Shown: positions 12,091-23,000 of the stretch, one piece after another
Numbering within the stretch: position 1 is the first letter of the stretch
Layout: every line of letters begins with the position of its first letter
Origin: Flaccisagitta enflata
Taxonomy: Eukaryota; Chaetognatha; Sagittoidea; Aphragmophora
Length of the DNA: 64,000 nt
Reading direction: 5' to 3'
Assembly: GCA_965153355.1 (NCBI GenBank)
Contig: OZ231126.1
Location: 19,654,001 to 19,718,000, forward strand
Position numbers and translations under genes: made by a program
The notes under the pieces: generated by a model
What the model was told of the DNA's origin: nothing
Databases searched by the model: none
What the model saw: only the letters and a program-made list of their open reading frames with translations

Positions 12091-13320
12091 GGGTATAACA
12101 TCACAAATCGCCATCCTCTTTTTGACAAATATTCTGCACAGTGAATGAAGCTAATTTCCACTACTTAGAATACTACTCAAAAAGATTGATAGCCAATCAT
12201 TACATTTCACACTAGTTTAACATTTAAATTGTATAGTGCTCAAGCAGTCAGGTCATAAATCTTCTGTGAGATATGGAAACACAAGTATGCTGATGCTTTA
12301 GTGTGAAGAAACAAGAAAACTGTTTCATCATTGATACATTGGTGGGTTGGCCAGTGGGTCCGATAATTTGCTTAGCATAAAAGAGCTTTTTTTTTTATAG
12401 GGGCCCAAAAAATTTATTTCCAGACCTGAAGTCGAAAAACCAAACTAGGGTATAATGTAACAAATCGCCATCCTCTTTCTGATAAATATTCTACACAGTG
12501 AATGAAGCTAATTTCCACTACTTAGAATACTACTCAAAAAGATTGATAGCCAATCATTACATTTCACCCTAATTTGATTTCTTTGCACATGCAAAAGAAA
12601 ACATCTAATTTGTATAGTGGTCAAGCAGTTTGGTCATAAATCTTCTGTGAGACATGGAAACACAAGTATGCTGATGCTTTAGTTTGAAGAACCAAGAAAA
12701 CTGTTTGTTCATTCTTACATTGGTTGGTTGGCCAGTGAGTCTGAAAATTTGCTTAGCATCATTGAGAGACATTTTTTGTGTGGCCCTTAAAAAAATTGTT
12801 TTACTGACCTGAAGAAGGGAAACCAAACTAGGGTATAAAGTAACAAATCGCCATCTTCTTTTTGATAAATATTCTACACAGTGAATGAAGCTAATTTCTA
12901 CTACTTAGAATACTACTCAAAAAGATTGATAGCCAATCATTACATTTCACCCTAGTTTGATTTCTGTGCACATGCCAAAATAAACATTCAAATTGGATAG
13001 TATTCAAGCATTTTGCACATAAATCTTTTGTGAGACATGGCAACACACATATTTTGCTTCTTTAGTTTGTGGTACCAAGGAAAAGTGGTTAATTTAGATA
13101 ATTTACAATTTAGATAATTTGCTTAGCAAAATTGTGACTTTCTGTGGCCTTTCTTAAAATCTTCCAGACCTGAAGAAGAAAAACCTAACTAGGGTACAAT
13201 GTAACAAATCACCATCCTCTTTCTGAAAAATATTCTACACAGTGAATGAAGCCAATTTCCACTACTTAGAATATTACTCAAAAAGATTGATAGCCAATCA
13301 TTACATTTCACACTAGTTTT
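12091..13320 (+). repeat. Tandem repeat, ~357-383 bp unit, about 3.5 copies
   Basis: Starts of the gggtataa/gggtacaa landmark lie at 12091, 12448, 12831 and 13192, giving periods of 357, 383 and 361 bp. The conserved core includes caaatcgccatcctcttt, attctacacagtgaatgaag and aagattgatagccaatcatt. The middle of the unit varies more than the core. No coding capacity is supported. A diverged core fragment lies at 10486-10535. Confidence 0.9.
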
Positions 13321-13687
13321 ATCTTGAGTTATGGAGAATCACCTTGGTTTGAAATTTGTTTATAGTATATCGAATGTCAAGATACAAATTTTCTGCCCTC
13401 CCTATTAAATCAGAACCACTAATTTTACATGAAATGAAGCTTTTAGCTTGTCATTGCAGGGTTGCATGGCAAGTGGGGTGAATTTTTTGCAAAGGCCAAA
13501 ATAACAAACAGAAAGTGTTATGAAAGAAAAAAAAAAAAAAAGAAGAATACTACTAAAATGAATTGCTAATTTAGAGAATTACGTCTACAGCGATTCTTTT
13601 TAGCCGCTAGTTTTGGATGACATTCCGCGCAGCCAATCATGGTATTGCTGGAGATGACTCACTTTGCAAGGCCTTCAGATTTTAGAT

Positions 13688-16600
13688 ACATCCCAATGCT
13701 AGGTAGTTATACTGCTGCGCCATACTTTACTTATTGGGTTATTCTTAAGGAGGGACTGCTGAGGGACTGCTGAGTGCATCCCCAGTTTAGTGTAAAGGGA
13801 CTGCTGAGGGACTGCTAGATGCATCCCCATGCTAGTTAGTTATACTGCTGCGCCATACTTTACTTATTGGGTTATTCTTAAGGAGGGACTGCTAAGGGAC
13901 TGCTGAGTGCATCCCCAGGTTAGTGTAATAGGGACTGCTGAGGGACTGCTAGATGCATCCCCATGCTAGTTAATGTTATACTGCTGCGCCATACTTTACA
14001 TATTGGGTTATTCTTAAGGAGGGACTGCTGAGGGACTGCTGAGTGCATCCCCAGGTTAGTGTAATAGGGACTGCTGAGGGACTGCTAGATGCATCCCCAT
14101 GCTAGTTAATGTTATACTGCTGCGCCATACTTTACATATTGGGTTATTCTTAAGGAGGGACTGCTGAGTGCATCCCCAGGTTAGTGTAATAGGGACTGCT
14201 GAGGGACTGCTAGATGCATCCCCATGCTAGTTAAAATTATACTGCTGCGCCATACTTTACATATTGGGTTACTCTTAAGGAGGGACTGCTGAGGGACTGC
14301 TGAGTGCATCCCCAGGTTAGTGTAATAGGGACTGCTGAGGGACTGCTAGATGCATCCCTATGCTAGTTAGTTATACTGCTATGCCATACTTTACTTATTG
14401 GGTTATTCTTAAGGAGGGACTGCTGAGGGACTGCTGAGTGCATCCCCAGGTTAGTGTAATAGGGACTGCTGAGGGACTGCTAGATGCATCCCCATGCTAG
14501 TTAATGTTATACTGCTGCGCCATACTTTACATATTAGGTTATTCATAAGGAGGGACTGCTAAGGGACTGCTGAGTGCATCCCAAGGTTAGTGTAGTAGGG
14601 ACTGCTGAGGGACTGCTAGATGCATCCCCATGCTAGTTGATGTTATACTGCTGCGCCATACTCTACATATTGGGTTACTCTTAAGGAGGGACTGCTGAGG
14701 GACTGCTGAGTGCATCCCCAGGTTAGTGTAATAGGGACTGCTGAGGGACTGCTAGATGCATCCCCATGCTAGTTGATGTTATACTGCTGCGCCATACTTT
14801 ACATATTGGGTTATTCTTAAGGAGGGACTGCTGAGGGACTGCTGAGTGCATCCCCAGGTTAGTGTAACAGGGACTGCTGAGGGACTGCTACATGCATCCC
14901 CATGCTAGTTAGTTATACTGCTGCGCCATACTTTACATATTGGGTTATTTATGAGGAGGGACTGCTGAGGGACTGCTGAGTGCATCCCCAGGTTAGTGTA
15001 ATAGGGACTGCTGAGGGACTGCTAGATGCATCCCTATGCTAGTTGATGTTATACTGCTGCGCCATACTTTACGTATAGGGTTACTCTTAAGGAGGGACTG
15101 CTGAGGGACTGCTGAGTGCATCCGCAGGTTAGTCTAGTAGGGACTGCTGAGGGACTGCTAATGCATGCTAATTAAGTTATACTGCTGCGCCATACTTTAC
15201 ATATTGGGTTATTCTTATGAAAGGGACTGCTGAGTGCATCCCCAGGTTAGTGTAATAGGGACTGCTGAGGGACTGCTAGATGCATTCCCATGCTAGTTAA
15301 TGTTATACTGCTGCGCCATACTTTACATATTGGTTTATTCTTAAGGAGGGACTGTTAAGGGACTGCTGAGTGCATCCCCAGGTTAGTGTAATAGGGACTG
15401 CTGAGGGACTGCTAGATGCATCCCCATGCTAGTTAAAATTATACTGCTGCGCCATACTTTACATATTGGGTTACTCTTGAGGAGGGACTGCTGAGTGCAT
15501 CCCCAGGTTAGTTTAATAGGGACTGCTGAGGGACTGCTAGATGCATCCCCATGCTAGTTAAAATTATACTGCTGCGCCATACTTTACATATTGGGTTACT
15601 CTTAAGGAGGGACTGCTGAGGGACTGCTGAATGCATCCCTAGGTTAGTGTAATAGGGACTGCTGAGGGACTGCTAGATGCATCCCCATGCTAGTTAGTTA
15701 TACTGCTGTGCCATACTTTACTTAATAGGTTATTCTTAAGGAGGGACTGCTGAGGGACTGCTGAGTGCATCCCCAGGTTAGTGTAATAGGGACTGCTGAG
15801 GGACTGCTAGATGCATCCCCATGCTAGTTAATGTTATACTGCTGCGCCATACTTTACATATTGGGTTATTCTTAAGGAGGGACTGCTAAGGGACTGCTGA
15901 GTGCATCCCCACAATAGTGTACTAGGGACTGCTGAGGGACTGCTAGATGCATCCCCATGCTAGTTAATGTCATACTGCTGCGCCATACTTTACATATTGG
16001 GTTATTCATAAGGAGGGACTGCTAAGGGACTGCTGAGTGCATCCCCAGGTTAGTGTAATAGGGACTGCTGAGGGACTGCTAGATGCATCCCCATGCTAGT
16101 AAATGTTATACTGCTGCGCCATACTTTACATATTGGGTTATTCTTAAGGAGGAACTGCTAAGGGACTGCTGTGTGCATCCCCACGTTAGTGTACTAGGGA
16201 CTGCTGAGGGACTGCTAGATGCATCCCCATGCTAGTTAATGTTATACTGCTGCGCCGTACTTCACATATTGGGTTATTCATAAGGAGGGACTGCTAAGGG
16301 ACTGCTGAGTGCATCCCCAGGTTAGTGTAATAGGGACTGCTGAGGGACTGCTAGATGCATCCCCATGCTAGTTAAAATTATACTGCTGCGCCATACTTTA
16401 CCTATTGGGTTACTTTTAAGGAGGGACTGCTGAGGGACTGCTGAGTGCATCCCCAGGTTAGTGTAGTAAGGACTGCTGAGGGACTGCTAGATTCATCCCC
16501 ATGCTTGTTAAAGTTATACCGCTGCGCCATACTCTACATATTGGGTTACTCTTAAGGAGGGACTGCTGAGGGACTGCTGAGTATATCCTCAGGTTAGTGT

Positions 16601-17500
16601 AATAGGGACTGCTGTGGGACTGCTAGATGCATCCCCATGCTAGTTGATGTTATACTGCTGCGCCATACTTTACATATTGGGTTATTCTTAAGGAGGGACT
16701 GCTGAGGGACTGCTGAGTGCATCCCCAGGATAGTGTAACAGGGACTGCTGAGGGACTGCTAGATGCATCCCCATGCTAGTTATCTATACTGCTGCGCCAT
16801 ACTTTACATATTGGGTTATTTATAAGGAGGGACTGCTGAGGGACTGCTGAGTGCATCCCCAGGTTAGTGTAATAGGGACTGCTGAGGGACTGCTAGATGC
16901 ATCCCCATGCTAGTTAAAGTTATACTGCTGCGCCATACTTTACATATGGGGTTATTCTTAAGCAGGGACTGCTGAGGGACTGCTGAGTGCATCCCCAGGT
17001 TAGTGTAATAGGGACTGCTGAGGGACTGCTAGATGCATCCCCATGCTAGTTAAAGTTATACTGCGCCATACTTTACATGGGGTTTAATTAAGGAGGGACT
17101 GCTGAGGGACTGCTGAGTGCATCCCCAGGTTAGTGTAATAGGGACTGCTGAGGGACTGCTAGATGCATCCCCATGTTAGTTAAAGATATAATGTTGCGAC
17201 ATACTTATCATACTGAGATTTTCTTTTTAGGGACTGCTGAGGGACTGCTGAACGCATCCCCTAGTTAGGGTAAGAGGGACTGCTGAGGGACTGCTAAGCG
17301 CATCCCCAAGTTAGGGTAGGAGGGACTGCCAAGGGACTGCTGGGTGCATCCCCATCTTAGTTGAGATGATACTTTGGGGATACTGCTGAGGGACTGCTGG
17401 GCGCATCCCCAAAATGTTGAGAGCTTGGGACTGCTGCAAGACTGCTAGGTACATCCCCAGAATAAGGAAGAAAATTAGCAAACAGGGACTGCTGAGTTTG
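13688..17500 (-). repeat. Satellite array, reverse orientation (~134-136 bp unit)
   Basis: About 28 copies of the same unit as 3948-8450 but reverse-complemented, recognisable as tactgctgcgccatacttta, then gggactgctgagtgcatccc and gggactgctagatgcatccc. The array is fairly regular from 13690 to 17150. Beyond that, units become short and divergent until about 17500, typical of an array edge. Together with the forward array it forms a large inverted repeat around a roughly 5.2-kb spacer. Confidence 0.95.
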
Positions 17501-17560
17501 GTACTGCTATAATGATCTTACCCAACTATCATCGATCTACGTTTAAATCTACTCGCTCAG

Positions 17561-17671
17561 GATGCGGAGGATGAGGAAGTGACTAAGACATTCAAGCGCC
17601 GAAAAACGACCGAGAAAAAGGAGGCAAAGGCGCCACTGGGAGCAGCTGATGGCTTCAAGCCTTTGAATTGA
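17561..17671 (+). CDS. Probable terminal exon of an unidentified gene
   Basis: A good acceptor (tttaaatctactcgctcag) precedes 36 stop-free codons ending in TGA at 17669. The peptide is highly charged: DAEDEEVTKTFKRRKTTEKK, then EAKAPLGAADGFKPLN. Composition and base use look coding and unlike the satellite next to it. No matching upstream exon is visible in the window; the nearest 13.6 kb upstream is satellite and repeats. It could be the true last exon of a gene whose other exons lie before position 1, or a stranded relic. I do not recognise the family. Confidence 0.4.
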   Translation, partial: DAEDEEVTKTFKRRKTTEKKEAKAPLGAADGFKPLN

Positions 17672-17939
17672 AACGCCATCATCCAGACAGTAAATCTCTC
17701 GCAGCTGCGCTGTAGGAATGAAAATTACTATTTTGTTACAATTGTTTTTGTTATTTACCCATCGATACGATGAATTTTTTTCTCGCCTCTACATGCCATG
17801 TTTCTCTTCTTTACAAGGCAAATATCATGACAGGGGCGAATGCTCGGTTGAGTGGATTCTGACTGCTTGATTAAAAACCAAGGTAGAACTAAAGGTTCTC
17901 CTCTCACGACTTTATCGAACTCTTATTAACCGTGGTAAC

Positions 17940-19556
17940 ATGCGGTTTCTAGACTTCATTGGGTCGAGTGCCCTTAGCTCAAATTTGTTGTTTTATCTCG
18001 CCGTTTGGACAGAATTGAACTCGCTCAACAATAGGGTTACTCCACCTACGATTCAGGTAAGTCAATCCGAGTTTTTAGATGCGTCCGTCGGGAACGCATC
18101 TCTATAAGAGGGTCTGTCTGTCCGTCCGTCCGTCCGTCCGTATGTCCGTTACGCTTCCCAAAAAATCAAAGTTTTCGGCACTTTTCAGTCGCGACGACTT
18201 TTCGTACTGAATCAAATACTCTTTAGTAGGCTTTGACGTCGTTTTATCTGTCTGTCCGTCCTTCTATCTGTCCTTCCATATATCTGACATGTCGATCGTC
18301 AAGGTCAATACACGCAAGGACACAGTCAGGACGCATCTTTGCCCGGTTGGGCTTGTTTAGTATGGAAATTGTTTTGCTTTGATCCAATTCAGTGACGGCA
18401 TGAATTATGTCATTGCATGTTTGCGCGAAATACGAAGTTATGTATTGTAGGTCTCCTGATATTTGAGGTCTCCTGATATTTGTTATCATACACACATGCA
18501 CACATGCACATACACACATGCACATACACACATGCACATACGCACATGTACAGCATTTGGTATTGGTTTATTTCTCTTGCAGCATCTTGCTCTCGTGTTT
18601 TTGGCAACGCACAATTTGATCTCTCTATTCCACGCCTACGCCTTTCTCAATTGGGCGTTGTGTGTCATTCACTTCCTGGGCCTGGTTCTCCACGTCGCTT
18701 TCATCGTCGCTTATCTCAAAATATCCGTTCATTGGAAAAGATTCTCCCTGCAAGTGCTTGGGTGAGACGAAAGTACATCGACCGCTTGTCTTTGGTGATA
18801 GGGTATGACTGAGAGATCTACTAGTGTTATAAGTTTTAGTTATTATTAATTTCATCACTTATTCTTTCGTTTATCAGCGCGATCATTGTCTCCTCCGCTA
18901 TTTTCCTGCATATCTTCTCCTTGGATGACGTCGGCCTGAAGAAAGAACGTTTAGAGACTTTATCTCACGTGTCAGCTGGCTTGGCTTATTTCGCGACTCC
19001 CGCGCTCTCTCTTTACAAAGCGTACAAATTTGACGACAACAACTGCGTGTCCGTTTGGATCACTTCTTCTCTCATGTGGGCCGCTTCCCTCTCGTTCCTC
19101 TACGGATTTCTCGTGAAGTGAGTGGTAGCCATTTTAATCTTCGCTTTTGATTTATCGTGTTGCTCATCAGTATTTTGAGCGGCATGAGCAAGAGCCGACC
19201 TTACCATCTAAATTCTGTAACAGAGGTAGTGAAGATTTGTTATTTAATGACGCACCCTTTCATTGCAATGAAGTGCAATACTGTAAAAATACCCACACCT
19301 CACGGCTGTACTGTACTGATGTACGGGCTGTACTGCTTCTCATTTTACATAGCTTTTATCTGTATTTAGCCTATTGACAAGACTAATGTTCCTCTCATTT
19401 TCTCCACCCAGAGACAACGCTATGCAATTATCTCAAATTCCATGCATCGCAACATGCCTGATATCAATGGGTTACGTTTGGCATCAAGACAAGAAACGCA
19501 TGGAAGAGTTGAGACTACTTCTCGATGAACAGGAAAAGGACAAAAAGGCCCAATGA
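17940..19556 (+). CDS. SWEET/MtN3-like sugar transporter (SLC50 family), divergent
   Basis: Four exons: 17940-18056, 18583-18761, 18878-19117 and 19412-19556. All introns are GT-AG, the phases close, and the product is 226 aa, the usual SWEET length. About seven hydrophobic segments are seen. The first half ends in a VIHFLGLVLHVAFIVAYLK segment followed by basic residues, and the second half has AYFATPALSLYKAYK, a W-x-x-x-LSFLYG segment and a final helix before a charged tail rich in K, E and Q. This is the two-repeat MtN3 layout, and SWEETs move sugars passively across plasma or Golgi membranes. The canonical N-terminal proline and asparagine motifs are weak, so this is a diverged member. 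An unrelated polytopic protein remains possible. ATP9 starts 458 bp downstream on the same strand. Confidence 0.55.
18077..18338. repeat. Short inverted-repeat element in SWEET intron 1
   Basis: Begins agatgcgtcc and ends ggacgcatct (10-bp terminal inverted repeat). Near the left end is gtctgtctgtccgtccgtcc, a GTCC microsatellite. A related copy with agatgtcgtctctataa and gacgcatct ends lies at about 45448-45592, and both are followed by a ttgccc-gg-tgggcttgtt-like sequence. It is probably a small non-autonomous DNA element family. Confidence 0.5.
18487..18552 (+). repeat. (CACATG/CACATA) microsatellite
   Basis: Alternating purine-pyrimidine repeat of acacatgcac and catacacacatg units in intron 1 of the SWEET-like gene, just before the exon 2 acceptor at 18581-18582. 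It produces spurious His/Thr-rich open frames. Confidence 0.9.
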
Positions 19557-19949
19557 TGATCAATGGACTAAAAGACTAAAAGAATTCGATCTATGTCGTT
19601 TATAGTTGTTAGCTAATTTATTTCGTTTTTTTTTGTTTTTCATTGCCGTGCTCCGCATTTAACGGGACATTTCCCGTTTTAACCTTGCGTTACTCTTAGT
19701 CCAGAATGGTTTTTATCAATTTTTTACAGTTCTATCATAGGAATTTCAAGATTTCATGTCCCTCGTTTCTGCCTCCACACGATGATAACGTGAATCACCG
19801 TTGACGGGAAATCCCCGGCCCCATGTATTGACAAAACAAAATGTGCAAAATTCAATCTCTCACCATCCCGTCGATGTCCTCCGTAGTACCCTCCCCGACA
19901 AAGTCTCAGACTTCGAAATTCCCAGCCATTTGTTGTGAAACAATCCCAA

Positions 19950-19955
19950 AATAAA
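19950..19955 (+). promoter_or_regulatory. Possible polyadenylation signal (AATAAA) of the SWEET-like gene
   Basis: AATAAA 394 bp after the SWEET stop codon and 59 bp before the ATP9 start codon. If used, the two transcripts nearly abut. Confidence 0.35.
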
Positions 19956-20014
19956 GCAAATTCAGAAAGCAAAAACAGAACGTTTAAGCGTCGTTGACTC
20001 TGTAAGCTGAAGGA

Positions 20015-23000
20015 ATGACCAGTCCTCCCGAACCAGTCTCTGCCTATTTCACTCTGGAAACGGAAGCCGAAGCCAAAGAAAATAGCCGTAAGAAACCTTT
20101 CGATCCCGAAGTCAAATTCGCCAAGTTAAAACACGGCGTTCAAAACACCATGAAGGGCGCGAGAAGGGAATACGATAGGTAAGTGGGATGAGTGCATCCA
20201 GATGTTTTAATTCTATACAGTAGATGTCGTCTAGACTTGGAAATACGGGGAATTCATTACAGTAAGACAAATATACTTAAGAGACTGATATTTCGAATAT
20301 GTAGTGTGAATATATGACAATGTATTTTCATAGCAACCAACTTCCATGGGGAATAAAGCATCCTTTTATTGTTTTTTTTTTCAAATATCAGTCTCTTAAA
20401 TTCATATGTCTTTCTGTAATAAATTCCCCCGTGATTCCAAGTCTAGACGACATCTACTGTACGTTTTACTGTAATTGCATGTGTCACTGTGCGATCAGGC
20501 TTAGTGCATCTATCTATCTCTAACGTCGTTGCATGGTACATTTGCGACTCTTGTAAACAACTGCGCGCGGTTACCGAAAGACCAGCTTGCGGTGTAAACG
20601 TGTTCGTGTTAGGGAATGAAAGGACGGAGCAACAGAGGGGCTGATAAGGGGACCGATACATATTGTTCCACTTCTCATACAAATTCACCTGCGATTCTTC
20701 ATTCAAACTCTTTTAATCACCTGAACGTCTGTGAATTATCATTATCTTTTCTCCTCTTTGCGCCTCCTCCCCCTTTCCCCTTATCACCCAGGATTCATGG
20801 TCGCAACGTCGGAGCGCGTACTCCTATTCAGACCGGAAATGCCGTTGCCAGTAGAAACGGAAACGGGAATTCGAATCGCTCCGATCAACAGCGAGCCTCA
20901 GTCCCATCGCCTTCGCTCAGCAGAAGGTTAGTTCTAAAAACCGTCGAGCGCTTTTGCATCCGCCTGAGTGTGTAGAAGTTGTTTTGGCTTGGCTTATGAT
21001 TATTCTTTTTCTGAAGTCATATTTACTTCCCGACGGGGTAGAGGCAGAGAACATCAGCTGATCTACATCCTCGCCGCAATCTTAAGCTAATAAAAGTAAT
21101 TGCAATTCTCTCAGTGATTTTTTTCCGCGCCCTCGAGTTTCGTTGATCGAGATCATTCGAAGGGATTGACTAGGATGATTCATGATTTGTTGGACGATGC
21201 CTTGAAATTGGTTTTCCACCGCAGTAGTCGTTAAACTTAAAGCTTCAACTTAATTACTTCTGAAGTAATCATTTATGTGTGGTCACGTGCACTTCTTTTA
21301 GGTTTTTGACTTGAGACAACCGGTTCCAAGGATGTTGGGAAATTTCAAAGAAAGGCTTCTGTAGAGCTGAATGTTTCTTTTTCTCAGTGATTGTTTCTTA
21401 TATTCCGCGAGTTGCGGTTCAATGCAGTGGTTTTGATTAAGACAGTAGATTCGATCGTGGCCAAAGTACGTTGGTAGCAAGTAGCGACTCTTCTGATTTT
21501 CGTTCCCAAGTCACGATTACCTAATCGTAATCTTGTTTTCTTGCGAAGTGATTTTGGTTAGCTGAATTGCAGTACCTCATCGACGCAGTTTAATAATTTC
21601 GAACAAGGAAAACATTTCAAAACCGCAAATTAAGATATTCATGTTGCCCTGTACAGTATATTTTTTGTAAAGTCCTTCGGTTTGGGGGGCATTCATGGTC
21701 GGCCGATCCAAGAAATACCATCCACGTCATCGTTATCAGGCCATTCCTTTGGTGACGTTCAGGTCATTTGAACATACTCTTCCTCTAAAGTTTGCTGGTA
21801 TTTTGATTGAGTTTTCGGGTACAACTAGAATAAGTTTAATCAAAAGTCAACTATCATCTGCACATGACGAGAAAAAAACTTAGAATCGTGGCAGCCTTTG
21901 CTCTTATTTCAACACACACTAGACATAGTTATGCAAACGGTTTCATTTCCAGTTTTTGTAAAGACATCGGCAGTGACTTGCTCTTAAACTTTCGAAGTGT
22001 CATTTTCATTTTTCTCCCACCCTCTTTCTGACAGATCCGGTGAAGATTTCGAGACGGACGAAAATATTCACCTGATGAAAGCAACATCGCGCAGCAACCT
22101 CAACCTCAACAACTCCGATGGCGGCGGACGGCGCAGTCGCAGCAAAAAGACCGGCTGCTGCGCCAACTGCTGCAAGAGGAGGAGCCCCATGCCAAGAACC
22201 ATTCCGATAGGTATGGAATATCCAGACGTAATTTTGAGTCAAAACATGGCCTAACATAATTAATCTCGGGATTCCTCCCTTCCACCAAATTCTTAGAAAG
22301 TACTCAAATATCCATCTTTTCCCCTTAAAATCCCGTATCAGGAAAACCCCTGCCCGGACGGAAAACTCCGAAATTCGGTTCAAACAAGATCAACAATCAA
22401 AAATACAATTTCATCACTTTTCTGCCCATATGTTTATTTAATCAATTCAAGTTCTTTTTGAACTTATTCTTCCTAATATGCGCGGCCACGCAGTTCATCC
22501 CCGAATTGAGGGTAAGACTAGTAGGAACAACAAAGATAAGATGTTGCGTTGCAATGTACGAGCCCATACACAATGTTACCAATCTCAAGGACCGTCTTTC
22601 CCGTTCATCAGGTGGGGTTAATTTGGACGTACTGGGCGCCGTTGGGTTTCGTGCTTGCTATTACGCTGATCCGCGAGGCGTACGACGATTTCCAGCGAAT
22701 GTTGCGCGATCGCGAGATAAACGGGGCGCTTTATTGCAAGCACACGCCCACCGGCATCGTTATCGTCAAATCCGCCAACATAAAGGTGCTCATTAAAAGC
22801 TGATTCTGCTCTGGCCTAGCTGTACATAAGCTTGTCAAGAACCATTTCATTTGTACCTAGATTTAGCTGAACTCTTGTTGTGCTAATGACTAATTTGCAT
22901 ACAGTTAAACCTCGCAATAACGGATCTCAAGGGACCAACAAATTTCATCCACTATAGACGGATTTCCCTTATTGCCAATATGGAAATTAAAAGAAATGGG

